A stretch of 37,945 nucleotides of DNA from an uncultured Verrucomicrobia subdivision 3 bacterium (GCA_937890005.1 CALBZA010000035.1:1-37945), one strand, 5' to 3'. Positions 7,184 to 15,353 are shown, counted from the stretch's first letter. The notes: a model not told the origin generated them from the sequence alone. A program made the numbers and translations.

Positions 7184-7633
7184 ATGAGCACAAAAGGGGA
7201 AATTGTGATACTGATCGCGGAAGACGATGCGGGTCATGCGCGGTTGATCGAAAAGAACCTGTCGCGCGCCGGATTGCGCAACACGATTCAGCGGTTCGAG
7301 CATGGCCAGGCCATCCTCGATTTTCTCTTCCGCCGAGGCCCCGGCCCGCATCGGGTGGACGACATGCCGTACCTGATCCTGCTCGACATCCGGATGCCGC
7401 AGGTGGACGGCGTGGAAGTGTTGCGCCAGGTGAAGGCGGATGCGGATCTGCGCCGCATTCCGGTCATCATGCTCACAACGACCGACGATCCCCGCGAAGT
7501 GGAACGCTGTCATGACATCGGGTGCAGCAGTTACATCGTGAAACCGGTCGATTACGAAAAATTTGCCGAGGCGATCAAGAGCCTCGGGCTTTACATCTCG
7601 CTTGTCCAGGTGCCGGAAGTCAGCGGGAAATGA
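7184..7633 (+). CDS. Single-domain response regulator (Rcp1-like)
   Basis: A stand-alone receiver domain of about 149 residues. It shows the acidic pair in LIAEDDAGHARLIEKNL, the phospho-acceptor Asp in LLLDIRMPQVDG, Thr in IMLTTTDD and Lys in IVKPVD. The long segment between the first helix and the phosphorylation site is typical of Rcp1-type regulators that partner bacteriophytochrome-like kinases. The start is uncertain: GTG 7160 overlaps the kinase stop, ATG 7178 and ATG 7184 follow; I use 7184 because the family usually begins a few residues before this first strand. It probably accepts phosphate from the upstream kinase and signals through protein contacts, having no output domain. Confidence 0.92.
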   Translation: MSTKGEIVILIAEDDAGHARLIEKNLSRAGLRNTIQRFEHGQAILDFLFRRGPGPHRVDDMPYLILLDIRMPQVDGVEVLRQVKADADLRRIPVIMLTTTDDPREVERCHDIGCSSYIVKPVDYEKFAEAIKSLGLYISLVQVPEVSGK

Positions 7634-7639
7634 AGGATC

Positions 7640-9115
7640 ATGGACGGGGCACCTTCACAGACCATCCTCATCGTTGACGACGACCGCGGTCTGGTGCGGT
7701 TGATTCAGAAAGGCCTTCAGCGCGAAGGCTTTAAAGCCGCCACAGCCTGTTCCGGAGAAGAGGCGGTCGAATGGCTTTCAAACAACCACGCCGACCTGCT
7801 GCTGCTGGACCTGAAACTCCAGGATGTGCAGGGCAAGGAACTCGTCCGGCAACTTTCGGAGAAACGGATTCTGCCGCCGTTCATCATCATCACAGGGCAG
7901 GGGGACGAACGCGTCGCTGTGGACATGATGAAGATCGGCGCGCGCGATTACCTCATCAAGGACGTCGAATTTCTCCAGCTCGTTCCTGAAGTCGTCCGCA
8001 ATGTTCTGGAGCAGATCGAAACCGAGCGCCGGCTCGCTGCCGCCGAAGAACAGGTCAATCTCGTGCAGAACGTCGTCGAGCATGGTTTCAGCGCGGTATT
8101 GATTGCCAACGCCGATCTTCCCGATCCCCATGTGCTCTACATCAACCCGGCGTTTGCAAAATTGACCGGCAGTTCCTCCAGGGAATTGATTGGAAAACCG
8201 CTCAGTTCTTTGCGCGGATTCAGCGTGCTTCAACAGCGTCTGACCAACGCCGATCCTGGCCAGGATGTGTTTCTGAACGAAGAGTCGCTGATTGAAAACG
8301 GCGGGATGGAACGCTGGGTGGAATGGCGCGTCGGTCCGGTGCGGGGACGCTCGGGCCAGATCACTCACTGGCTCGTCATTCTGCGCGACACCACGGAACG
8401 CAAACGGCTGGAGAAGGAAATTTTGGAGATCAACGACCGCGTTCAACGACGGATCGGCCACGACCTGCATGATGGCCTCTGTCAGCAGCTCGCTGGAATC
8501 GAACTGATGTGTCAGGTGCTCGAACAGAAAATTGCCGCGAAGTCGAAGTCGGACGCGGCAACGATCCGGGATATCGCCGGGCACGTTCGCGATGCGATCG
8601 GGCAGACGCGGCTGATGGCGCGCGGTCTTTCTCCGATCGTGCTGGAGTCGGAGGGTTTGATGTCCGGGCTTCAGGAGCTGGCGTTGAACACGGAAAAGAT
8701 TTTTCACGTGCAATGCGTTTTTGAAAGCCGTTCGCCCGTGCTGCTCGACGACCATGCAGCGGCAACGCATCTGTTCCGAATCGCGCAGGAGGCGGTGTCG
8801 AATGCCGTTCGCCATGGCAAGGCAAAGCACATTGTCATCCGGCTTTCACACGAAGGCGGCAGTCTCACGCTGACGATCCGGGACGATGGATCGGGACTCA
8901 AGGATGGGTGTGCCGGGAATTCCGGCATGGGCCTTCGGATCATGCGTTCGCGCGCGGAAACGATCGGTGGGACGGTTGCGGTGGAGAACAATCCGCAGGG
9001 TGGAGTTTGTGTCACCTGCACCGTGGCACTGCCGATCGCGGCAAGGAACAACAAGGACAGTCGTGGCCACAAAGAAGAAAAGTCAAAAATCCAAACGGCG
9101 AATCCTCATCGTTGA
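7640..9115 (+). CDS. REC-PAS hybrid histidine kinase of the NarX/HisKA_3 type
   Basis: A 491-residue cytoplasmic protein. An N-terminal receiver (1-125) has phospho-acceptor Asp57 and Lys107. A PAS domain follows (about 140-255). The HisKA_3 domain contains HDLHDGLCQQLAG with the likely phospho-acceptor His277, and the ATPase domain (about 375-470) has EAVSNAVRHG, DDGSGL and GMGLRIMRSRAETIGG, the usual NarX-group motifs. The receiver can take phosphate from the upstream kinase or regulator system, so this protein likely links the first sensor to the NarL-type regulator downstream. A ribosome site AAGGA lies just before the ATG. The C-terminal tail overlaps the following gene by 53 bases. Confidence 0.92.
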   Translation: MDGAPSQTILIVDDDRGLVRLIQKGLQREGFKAATACSGEEAVEWLSNNHADLLLLDLKLQDVQGKELVRQLSEKRILPPFIIITGQGDERVAVDMMKIGARDYLIKDVEFLQLVPEVVRNVLEQIETERRLAAAEEQVNLVQNVVEHGFSAVLIANADLPDPHVLYINPAFAKLTGSSSRELIGKPLSSLRGFSVLQQRLTNADPGQDVFLNEESLIENGGMERWVEWRVGPVRGRSGQITHWLVILRDTTERKRLEKEILEINDRVQRRIGHDLHDGLCQQLAGIELMCQVLEQKIAAKSKSDAATIRDIAGHVRDAIGQTRLMARGLSPIVLESEGLMSGLQELALNTEKIFHVQCVFESRSPVLLDDHAAATHLFRIAQEAVSNAVRHGKAKHIVIRLSHEGGSLTLTIRDDGSGLKDGCAGNSGMGLRIMRSRAETIGGTVAVENNPQGGVCVTCTVALPIAARNNKDSRGHKEEKSKIQTANPHR

Positions 9116-9743
9116 CGATCATCCCATGATGCGACAGGGCCTCGCCCAGTTGATCAACAACGAGCCGGATCTGACCGTCTGCGCCGAGGCCGACAATGCC
9201 GCACAGGCGCTCTCCCAGATCACGTCCGTCTGTCCCGAGCTGCTCATTGCCGACATTTCCCTGCCGGACAAGAACGGATTGGAACTCATCAAGGATGTGC
9301 GGGCGCTCAGGCCGGAGATTCAGATTCTCGTGGTTTCCATGCACGACGAAACGCTTTATGCCGAACGTGTCCTGCGAGCCGGCGGGCGCGGTTACATCAT
9401 GAAGCAGGAAGGCGGCAGGAAGCTGATGGATGCGATCCGGCAGGTGTTGAACGGACAAATCTACGTGAGCGAAAAAATGTCCGCGAAGATCCTGGAAATT
9501 TTCTCCGGCCGCCGTGATCGGGCGGGCACTTCACCTGTGGAACGTCTTTCGGACCGGGAATTCGAAGTGTTCCAGATGATTGGCGAAGGCAAAGGCACCC
9601 GGCAGATCGCCGAACATTTGCATCTCAGCGTGAAGACCGTCGAAGTTCACCGGGCGAACATCAAGGAAAAGCTTCAACTCAAGACCGCGACCGACCTGGT
9701 TCGTTACGCCGTCCGCTGGATCGAGGCGCAGGGAATCAATTGA
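9063..9743 (+). CDS. NarL/FixJ-family response regulator
   Basis: A 226-residue DNA-binding regulator. The receiver has VDDHPMMRQGL, phospho-acceptor Asp64 in LLIADISLPDKNG and Lys in YIMKQEGG. A LuxR-type helix-turn-helix ends the protein (ERLSDREFEVFQMIGEGKGT and LSVKTVEVHRANIKEKL). A longer open frame extends to 8886 but lies inside the upstream kinase; the GTG at 9063 is preferred because AAGGAC precedes it at suitable distance and the protein then starts shortly before the receiver. It is the expected cognate partner of the NarX-type kinase and the DNA output of the four-gene cascade. Confidence 0.93.
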   Translation: MATKKKSQKSKRRILIVDDHPMMRQGLAQLINNEPDLTVCAEADNAAQALSQITSVCPELLIADISLPDKNGLELIKDVRALRPEIQILVVSMHDETLYAERVLRAGGRGYIMKQEGGRKLMDAIRQVLNGQIYVSEKMSAKILEIFSGRRDRAGTSPVERLSDREFEVFQMIGEGKGTRQIAEHLHLSVKTVEVHRANIKEKLQLKTATDLVRYAVRWIEAQGIN

Positions 9744-9901
9744 GATTCCTCGCTCCGCGCTTGTACTTTTCAGAAGACATCATCGCGCTGTCGGACGTGC
9801 AGGGAATCCGGATGTTCTCCTGTCTTTTGGAGGAGTCTGGCATGGATAACCCGCATCGTTGTGTTCAAGCGGTTTATCGAACTCTGTCCACAAACCGCCC
9901 G

Positions 9902-10138
9902 CTAGCGTTTCGCTTCCCAGAAATTTGCGTCCTGCCGGAACTGGCCTGAATTTACGGGAGCGAAGCCCCACGCCTGGCCGGTCTTCGTGTCCACGATAAA
10001 CGCTGAACTTTGTGCTGCTGCCGAGATCTGGTATCGGCCGATTTCCTCGGATGGCGATCCGGCTCCAATGGCGAAGACTGCCAGAACGCCAACAACCAGT
10101 CCGAACAGAGCACTCTTTGGGTCAATTTGGAATTTCAT
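9902..10138 (-). CDS. small exported or membrane-anchored protein
   Basis: A 78-residue protein with a hydrophobic N-terminal segment (LFGLVVGVLAVFAIGAG, about residues 11-27) that may be a signal anchor, followed by GRYQISAAAQSSAFIVDTKTG and a short polar tail. The central part resembles small verrucomicrobial and planctomycetal exported proteins in which a single beta-hairpin repeat reads as value plus DTKTG; I know no function for them. It stands alone, converging on the two-component operon, with gene-free DNA upstream. ATG start with no obvious ribosome site. Confidence 0.7.
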   Translation of the reverse strand: MKFQIDPKSALFGLVVGVLAVFAIGAGSPSEEIGRYQISAAAQSSAFIVDTKTGQAWGFAPVNSGQFRQDANFWEAKR

Positions 10139-10425
10139 AGGTTTTGTTGAATGGATGTGCTGCGCCAGCCATTGAAATCGGCTCCCGAACGTTGATCAAG
10201 CTGCATTGCCTTGCCGTTGCCGAGCGAGCCATACCAGTGATGAATCGCGAACAACTCCAATTGGGAATTTTTCGGAGATAGGCGTCGGGCTGCAGCTTGC
10301 CGGAATTAATCACCGGAATGGGAGATCACCTGCGACGTAGGCGACTCTTGGGGATTTGTTGTGATTTTCCTTGTAACTCTACGCTGTGAAAGCCTGATTT
10401 TGCGTAAATTTTTGATCCTCAGGAA

Positions 10426-10500
10426 TGGTAGCGCGTACGGGAATCGAACCCGTCTTTCAGCCTTGAGAGGGCCGTGTCCTAGCCGATAGACGAACGCGCC
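10426..10500 (-). tRNA. tRNA-Glu (anticodon CTC)
   Basis: The minus strand folds as a complete tRNA. GGCGCGT (10494-10500) pairs with ACGCGCT (10430-10436) with a G-U at the first pair. The anticodon loop is CTCTCAA with anticodon CTC, closed by CGGCC/GGCTG. The T arm contains GGTTCGATTCC and CCA is encoded. A repeat-derived hairpin lies about 100 bases upstream of its 5' end. Confidence 0.95.
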
Positions 10501-10597
10501 ATGAAAGACGCCCGCATCGTAACTCGCCGAACTTCAAAGTCAATGGTGCGGCTGAGAGTGGTTTGCAAATTTGCAAATGCTGAGTCGAGTGAAGAGG

Positions 10598-10748
10598 AAT
10601 CTCGTTAACACCGCGCTTCAGCGCTTTGATGGAAGTCTGGAAGCCGTTCAGCTGCTTCAACAGCTTTCCTTCCCGCGATAAGCCGTTGAAACGGCTCTTC
10701 TCGATCTGCTTCTGTTCACCGCGCTGAAGCACGGTGGTAATGAGAGTT
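10598..10748. repeat. Long imperfect inverted repeat, REP/MITE-like
   Basis: The outer arms 10598-10624 (aatctcgttaacaccgcgct, continuing tcagcgc) and 10721-10748 are near-perfect inverted copies with a few mismatches. Inside lies a small perfect palindrome, agccgtt-ga-aacggct (10681-10696). The unit of about 150 bp occupies the gap between tRNA-Glu and glcF and resembles dispersed palindromic repeats of Verrucomicrobiota; no coding capacity is evident. Confidence 0.65.
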
Positions 10749-10772
10749 TTCCAATCCTTCCCAGTTCGCCGT

Positions 10773-12083
10773 TTATCCCTGCTCGTTCCGATACGCCTCG
10801 GCCAGCAACGTGATCGGGTGCACGATGCGTAGTGACAATTCGCGGCGTCTGGCTCCATTCACCAGCTGCAACAGGCAGCCGGGATTTCCCGTCGCGACGG
10901 TAGTTGCGCCGGTCGATTCAATGTGATCGAGCTTTCGTTCCAACAGCTGATTCGCCATTTCCGGTTGCACCAGGTTGTAAACGCCGGCGCTGCCACAACA
11001 CCAGTTCGCCTCGGGCAACTCGACAAGCTTCAATCCGGGAATGCTCCGCAGCAGCTGCCGCGGTTGCGAACTGATCTTCTGGCCGTGGCAGAGATGACAC
11101 GATTCGTGGTAGGTGACTGTTTTGAGTTTTGAGTTTTGGGTTTTGAGTTCTGTGCTTGCGATGCCGATTTCGATCAGCCACTCGTGGATGTCCTTCACCT
11201 TGCGATCCCAAAGGACGGCCTTTGCCGCGTATTCACGATCGTTTTTCAGGAGCCTGGAAAAATGTTTCAGATGCGAACCGCAACCGCCGGCGTTGGTGAT
11301 GATGGCGTCGAATCGTTCGGGCGGAAACTGATCGATGTTCCGTCTGGCCAGTTCGCGGGCGCGTTCGAGTTCGCCGTTATGGGCGAAGATCGAACCGCAG
11401 CAACTCTGGTTTGCAGGCGTGACAACTTCGCAACCGTTCCGCGCCAGCACTTCCACCGTGTCGCGGTTCACGTCGCTGTAGATCAAATCCTGCGCGCAGC
11501 CGGTCAGCATCGCCACGCGGAAACGTCTCGGTCCAATCGCTGGCGTCACCGGTGAAATCAGTTCCGCGGAAAACTGCGGTTGAACCGGTGGCGTCATGCT
11601 TTCCAGTTCCCGCAGGCGGCTCGGCAGAAGTTTCAAAATGCCGCTGCGGCGGATTGCAGATTGAAGGCCGGTCTGTTGATAAATCTGAAGCAGGCGTCCG
11701 ATCCATTGCAGGCGGTTGAGATCTGTGAACAGCCAGTGCAGCGTCAGCGTGCGGATCGCGTTGCGTCGCGGCGAATTCAGCACGCCGCTGCTTTCCACTT
11801 CCGCACGGGCGTGTTCAAAAAGTTCGGCGTAGTTCACTCCCGCCGGACAGGCTGTGGTGCAGGCGAGGCAGCCGAGGCAAAAATACATTTCGTCACCAAA
11901 TGTTTTTGTGACTTTCAACTCGCCGTCCGCAATGGCACGCATCAAAGCAATGCGTCCGCGCGGACTGTTGCGTTCGAGTTTCGTGGCGTCGTAGGTCGGG
12001 CAGGTTGGCAGGCAAAGCCCGCAGTGCATGCATTGCTGCACGACCGAGTAGTCGAGATCCTTGAGATAGGAACCGCGGCTCAT
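10773..12083 (-). CDS. glcF: Glycolate oxidase iron-sulfur subunit (GlcF-like)
   Basis: A 436-residue (Fe-S) oxidoreductase subunit. Two 4Fe-4S ferredoxin motifs are present, CMHCGLCLPTCP (C18, C21, C24, C28) and CLGCLACTTACPAG (C69, C72, C75, C79), followed by two cysteine-rich CCG domains (NQSCCGS and ANWCCGS). This is the GlcF/GlpC architecture, passing electrons from a flavin subunit that oxidises glycolate or a similar 2-hydroxyacid. The start is set by an ATGA overlap with the upstream lysR stop at 12080-12083; a longer frame to 12110 is less likely. No glcD or glcE is visible within the window. Just before the second CCG domain, the stretch TELKTQNSKLKT is encoded by a four-unit heptanucleotide repeat, an unusual insertion. 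Confidence 0.88.
   Translation of the reverse strand: MSRGSYLKDLDYSVVQQCMHCGLCLPTCPTYDATKLERNSPRGRIALMRAIADGELKVTKTFGDEMYFCLGCLACTTACPAGVNYAELFEHARAEVESSGVLNSPRRNAIRTLTLHWLFTDLNRLQWIGRLLQIYQQTGLQSAIRRSGILKLLPSRLRELESMTPPVQPQFSAELISPVTPAIGPRRFRVAMLTGCAQDLIYSDVNRDTVEVLARNGCEVVTPANQSCCGSIFAHNGELERARELARRNIDQFPPERFDAIITNAGGCGSHLKHFSRLLKNDREYAAKAVLWDRKVKDIHEWLIEIGIASTELKTQNSKLKTVTYHESCHLCHGQKISSQPRQLLRSIPGLKLVELPEANWCCGSAGVYNLVQPEMANQLLERKLDHIESTGATTVATGNPGCLLQLVNGARRRELSLRIVHPITLLAEAYRNEQG
11121..11148. repeat. Heptanucleotide microsatellite inside glcF
   Basis: Four tandem units of TTTGAGT (third unit TTTGGGT) on the + strand; it is coding for glcF on the minus strand. Since 28 bases is not a multiple of three, gain or loss of one unit would shift the reading frame. 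Confidence 0.85.
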
Positions 12084-12976
12084 TCTTCGGATGCCGCCTT
12101 CCTCGCGCACTGCCAGAATGTTTCCGCGACGGGATCCAGTTTTGTTCTCGGTCCGGCGATTCCGAGTGACAGGGGCTTTGGCTCGGGAGTGAGTCGAAGC
12201 AGTTTCAAACGGTTGCCGCTGATGCAGCGGAGCGATTCGGAACTCATGGCGATGCCGGTCCCGGCTTCGATGGCGGTGATGAGACTGGAAACGCCGTCGT
12301 GTTCCTCCACGATGCGCAACCTTCCATTGACGCGGCCGAACACAGCGGTCAGCCCGGCGTGGTAATCCGGATAATCCTTCCTCGTGTAACTCACAAAAGG
12401 TTCCTGTGCCGCCTCCGCGAGAGAAACATGGTTGCGGCGGGCGAAGGGATGTTTCGGAGAAACCGCGAGGCGGACAGGGTCGCGAGTCAGTTCCTCAAAT
12501 CGGAATTTTCGGAGACTGATTCCATTTTGCGGTCGGACGATGAAGGCGAGTTGCAGCCGGCCTTCGCGCAATGCGATGAGGTTCTCCTGGTTGGAAAGAT
12601 CGTGCAGTTTCACGCGGACGTTGGGCATCACTGCTTGAAATGCCCGGAGCGTCGGAGAAAGGATTCGCGCCGAAGGGGTGGGGGAGTAGCCGACGTTGAG
12701 TTCGACGTAGCCGCTGGTTGCAGCTGCGCGCGCCTTGTTGACGGCTGTCTCTGCGTGTTGAAGCAGGGCGCGGGCTTCCTTCAGGAAAACGCGTCCCGCA
12801 TCGGTGAGGCTGACCGATTTCGCCGTGCGTTCGAGCAGTTGGAATCCGATCTCGTCCTCCAGATCGCGAATCTGACGGCTCAAAGCCGGTTGCGAGACGT
12901 GCAGTTTCAGCGCGGCGCGCGAGACGTTTTCCGTCTCGGCCACGGCGACGAAGTAGCGCAGGTGCCGGAGTTCCAT
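12080..12976 (-). CDS. LysR-family transcriptional regulator
   Basis: A 298-residue regulator. The N-terminal helix-turn-helix (MELRHLRYFVAVAETENVSR, then LHVSQPALSRQIRDLEDE) and the C-terminal substrate-binding domain (about 90-290) have normal LysR proportions. The start is the ATG directly before ELRHLRYF; upstream codons to 13045 read through the regulatory region. The stop overlaps the ATG of glcF, so the two are translationally coupled. It diverges from the flavodoxin-pirin-YceI operon, with a perfect AGTAT-N11-ATACT site between them; it probably regulates itself and those genes. The inducer is unknown. Confidence 0.93.
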   Translation of the reverse strand: MELRHLRYFVAVAETENVSRAALKLHVSQPALSRQIRDLEDEIGFQLLERTAKSVSLTDAGRVFLKEARALLQHAETAVNKARAAATSGYVELNVGYSPTPSARILSPTLRAFQAVMPNVRVKLHDLSNQENLIALREGRLQLAFIVRPQNGISLRKFRFEELTRDPVRLAVSPKHPFARRNHVSLAEAAQEPFVSYTRKDYPDYHAGLTAVFGRVNGRLRIVEEHDGVSSLITAIEAGTGIAMSSESLRCISGNRLKLLRLTPEPKPLSLGIAGPRTKLDPVAETFWQCARKAASEE

Positions 12977-12985
12977 TCCCGAATG

Positions 12986-13006
12986 AGTATGCTTATTGGT
13001 TATACT
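12986..13006. promoter_or_regulatory. LysR-type operator (T-N11-A)
   Basis: AGTAT (12986-12990) and ATACT (13002-13006) are a perfect inverted repeat with an 11-base spacer, the canonical LysR recognition layout. It is 10 bases before the lysR ATG and about 87 bases before the divergent flavodoxin gene, fitting autorepression plus activation of the divergent operon. Confidence 0.65.
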
Positions 13007-13092
13007 GAGGCAAGAAACATGGTCTTTCCCGAGAGTGCGATTCACATGGCATTGTGTTGTCGAAGTCAGAAACGCAACGAAAGAAAAAGACT

Positions 13093-13668
13093 ATGGCAAA
13101 CGTATCGATCATTTACTTCTCGGGCTCGGGCAACACGACGCGGCTGGCTGAGGCAGTGCAGGCCGGGGCGCAATCCGTTCCCGGCACAACGGCGCGCCTC
13201 ATTGCGATCAATGGTGAGGACATTGTGAAGGGACGCTACAACAATGCCGATGTTCTGGCGCAACTGGATGCCAGCGATGCGATCGTTTTCGGCAGCCCGA
13301 CCTACATGGGCGGGCCGGCGGCGCAATTCAAGGCGTTTGCGGATGCAACCGGCGAACGCTGGTTCAACTCCGCGTGGCGGAACAAGGTTGCGGCCGGATT
13401 TACCGTTTCGAACAGTCCAAGCGGTGACAAGTTCAGCACGCTGCAATATTTCCACACCCTGGCCATGCAGCATGGAATGATCTGGATCGGATTGGGCGAA
13501 CTTCCGATGCAGGCGAACGGCATCAATCGGCTGGGAAGTTTCGGCGGCGCAATGGGACTGTCGGACGGTGACTCCGGCGGTCCGGAGCCTGTCGGCGGTG
13601 CCGATCGATCAACCGGAGAAATCCTGGGGCGACGGGTGGCGGAACTGGCGGCGAAGTTTAACAGGTGA
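13093..13668 (+). CDS. Flavodoxin-fold NAD(P)H:quinone oxidoreductase (WrbA-like)
   Basis: A 191-residue flavodoxin. The FMN phosphate loop reads FSGSGNTTRLAEAV (residues 9-22), and the further FMN-contacting segments GSPTYMGGPAAQFK and the GGAMGLSDGDSG stretch are as in flavodoxin/NADPH-dependent FMN reductases of the WrbA group. Likely role: two-electron reduction of quinones, protecting against redox cycling. The start is the ATG before ANVSIIYF; an upstream ATG at 13054 lies in the regulatory region. It heads the operon with pirin, a small membrane protein and YceI, divergent from lysR. Other flavodoxin-family reductases cannot be excluded. Confidence 0.85.
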   Translation: MANVSIIYFSGSGNTTRLAEAVQAGAQSVPGTTARLIAINGEDIVKGRYNNADVLAQLDASDAIVFGSPTYMGGPAAQFKAFADATGERWFNSAWRNKVAAGFTVSNSPSGDKFSTLQYFHTLAMQHGMIWIGLGELPMQANGINRLGSFGGAMGLSDGDSGGPEPVGGADRSTGEILGRRVAELAAKFNR

Positions 13669-13696
13669 AGAACAGCGGGAAGAAAGAGAGTTCAAT

Positions 13697-14392
13697 ATGA
13701 TGACAATTCGAAAAGCAGACGAACGCGGACATGCCAGTTACGGCTGGTTGAACACGCACTACACTTTCTCATTCGCGGATTATCATGACCCGGAGTGGAT
13801 GGGGTTTCGCAGCCTGCGTGTGATCAACGACGATGTGATCGGCGCAGGTGGTGGCTTTGACATGCACCCGCACCGCGACATGGAGATCATCACCTACGTG
13901 CTCAGCGGTTCTCTCGAGCACAAGGATTCGATGGGCAACGGACGCATAATCCGGGCTGGCGAAGTGCAATACATGGCGGCGGGAACCGGCGTGTTGCACA
14001 GCGAGTTCAATCCGTCGCGCACAGAACCGGTGCGGCTGCTTCAGATCTGGATCAGGCCCGATCGCAAAGGCGCCAAGCCAGCTTACGCGGACAAGTCATT
14101 TGCCGCTGCGGAAAGTGGAAGGCTCACCTTGATCGCGTCCGGCGACGGTCGCGACGGAGCAATCCGGATCAACCAGGACGCCGATGTCTTCGCCGCCAAA
14201 TTGAAGGCGGGCGATGAGGTGGTGCACACGTTGAAGCCCGGGCGCCATGCGTGGGTGCAGGTGGCGGAAGGGGAACTGACGTTGAACGGACAACGTTTGA
14301 ACGCCGGTGACGGCGTCGCGGTCTCTGATGAGACCACGTTGCGGTTCGCTGGCGTAACGCCGGTGCAGGCACTTGTCTTTGACCTGAACTGA
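13697..14392 (+). CDS. Pirin family protein (quercetinase-like bicupin)
   Basis: A 231-residue bicupin. The metal ligands match YhhW-type pirins exactly in numbering: His57 and His59 in MHPHRDMEIITYVLSG, His101 and Glu103 in GVLHSEF. Some pirins act as quercetin 2,3-dioxygenases and others as redox-sensing co-regulators; the substrate here is unknown. The ATG at 13697 follows an AAGAAAGAGAG purine run; an open frame to 13568 overlaps the flavodoxin gene and is rejected. It lies 28 bases downstream of the flavodoxin gene in the same operon, a pairing common in quinone/oxidative stress responses. Confidence 0.93.
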   Translation: MMTIRKADERGHASYGWLNTHYTFSFADYHDPEWMGFRSLRVINDDVIGAGGGFDMHPHRDMEIITYVLSGSLEHKDSMGNGRIIRAGEVQYMAAGTGVLHSEFNPSRTEPVRLLQIWIRPDRKGAKPAYADKSFAAAESGRLTLIASGDGRDGAIRINQDADVFAAKLKAGDEVVHTLKPGRHAWVQVAEGELTLNGQRLNAGDGVAVSDETTLRFAGVTPVQALVFDLN

Positions 14393-14411
14393 GTTACTTT
14401 CCGCGCGTCCC

Positions 14412-14681
14412 ATGAAAAGTGCATTTCGCATTCTTGCTGTGCTGATCGCGGTCGCGGCCCTGATTTACTGGGCTGCGGCCGGCGCGAACCTCGGCTGGAA
14501 CAAGAATCGTGTGCAGGTGAAGGTGACCGACGAGGTGACCGGCATCGACCAGATTCTGTGGCAGGACAAGTTCATTCCAGGACTTGAATTTCTTTCCATG
14601 AGCCTGGGCGGTGCGGCGCTGCTGGGTGCGGCATCTTTCCTCTTTCGCAACAAGAAATCCCAAACATCAAACCAAAGCTGA
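14412..14681 (+). CDS. small two-helix membrane protein
   Basis: An 89-residue protein with two hydrophobic segments, residues 5-25 (AFRILAVLIAVAALIYWAAA) and 58-77 (LEFLSMSLGGAALLGAASFL), separated by a polar loop containing KNRVQVKVTDEVTGIDQ. The C-terminus is a lysine-rich cytoplasmic tail, so both ends probably face the cytoplasm. No family is recognised. It lies between pirin and yceI with short gaps, so it is likely co-transcribed; a role in the membrane side of the same redox response is only a guess. Confidence 0.75.
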   Translation: MKSAFRILAVLIAVAALIYWAAAGANLGWNKNRVQVKVTDEVTGIDQILWQDKFIPGLEFLSMSLGGAALLGAASFLFRNKKSQTSNQS

Positions 14682-14689
14682 CAATCATT

Positions 14690-15301
14690 ATGAAAACCCC
14701 ATTGGCAATTCTCTCCGTCGTCGCGGCATTCGCGACCTCCGCATTGGCTGAATCGCAAACCTTTGATTTCAAGGATCCGAAGGGCGTGAACAACGTCGTC
14801 TTCAAACTCGACGCGCCGCTCGAAAGCATCAATGGCAGCGCCAGCGGCATCTCCGGCAAGGTCACCTTCGACCCGGCCAAACCCGCGGACACCAGGGGCA
14901 AAATCGTCATCGAGGCGGAGTCGTTGAATGTCCCGAATTCGATGATGAAGGGCCACATGCACGGTGAGCAATGGCTGGACGTGAAGAAGCACAAGGAGAT
15001 CACGTTCGAAACGAAGGAGCTGAAGAATGTGAAGACCAAGGGCAATGAAACGACCGCCGACGCCGTGGGCACGTTCACGCTCAAGGGAGTTTCGAAGGAA
15101 ATCACGATTCCCGTGAAGCTGACCTATCTTCCGGACAAACTGAGCGCACGCACGCCGAATCTGAAGGGCGACCTCCTGGTGATCCGTTCCACGTTCACCA
15201 TCAAGCGCAGCGATTTCAACATCCAGGCCGGCCAGAACGAGGACAAGGTTTCTGATGAAATCGAGCTCACCCTCGCGATCGCCGGTGCAGCGGCGAAGTA
15301 A
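14690..15301 (+). CDS. YceI-family periplasmic lipid-binding protein
   Basis: A 203-residue exported protein. A signal peptide covers residues 1-20 (cleavage after TSALA), followed by the YceI lipocalin-like barrel, with GKVTFDPAKPADTRGKI, SMMKGHMHGEQWLDVKKHKEITFET and GTFTLKGVSKEITIPV as its typical strands. YceI proteins bind isoprenoid or quinone-like lipids in the periplasm, which fits the quinone-linked context of flavodoxin and pirin. It is the last gene of the operon, 8 bases after the membrane protein, and a terminator hairpin follows. Confidence 0.92.
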   Translation: MKTPLAILSVVAAFATSALAESQTFDFKDPKGVNNVVFKLDAPLESINGSASGISGKVTFDPAKPADTRGKIVIEAESLNVPNSMMKGHMHGEQWLDVKKHKEITFETKELKNVKTKGNETTADAVGTFTLKGVSKEITIPVKLTYLPDKLSARTPNLKGDLLVIRSTFTIKRSDFNIQAGQNEDKVSDEIELTLAIAGAAAK

Positions 15302-15322
15302 GCGGTTTTCAGATTTTCAAAC

Positions 15323-15353
15323 AGCGGTGCTCAGCAATGGACACCGCTTTTTT
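15323..15353 (+). terminator. Rho-independent terminator of the yceI operon
   Basis: AGCGGTG (15323-15329) pairs perfectly with CACCGCT (15342-15348), followed by a T run to 15353. It ends the operon and lies between converging genes; its T run touches the end of the large minus-strand gene. Confidence 0.85.

Noticed and set aside
8886..9062. N-terminal extension of the NarL-type regulator
   Set aside because: Lies in the ATPase domain of the upstream kinase in another frame; a GTG with a good ribosome site at 9063 is better.
9740..9949. Small + strand frame following the NarL-type regulator
   Set aside because: No ribosome site or family pattern, and it overlaps the convergent exported-protein gene.
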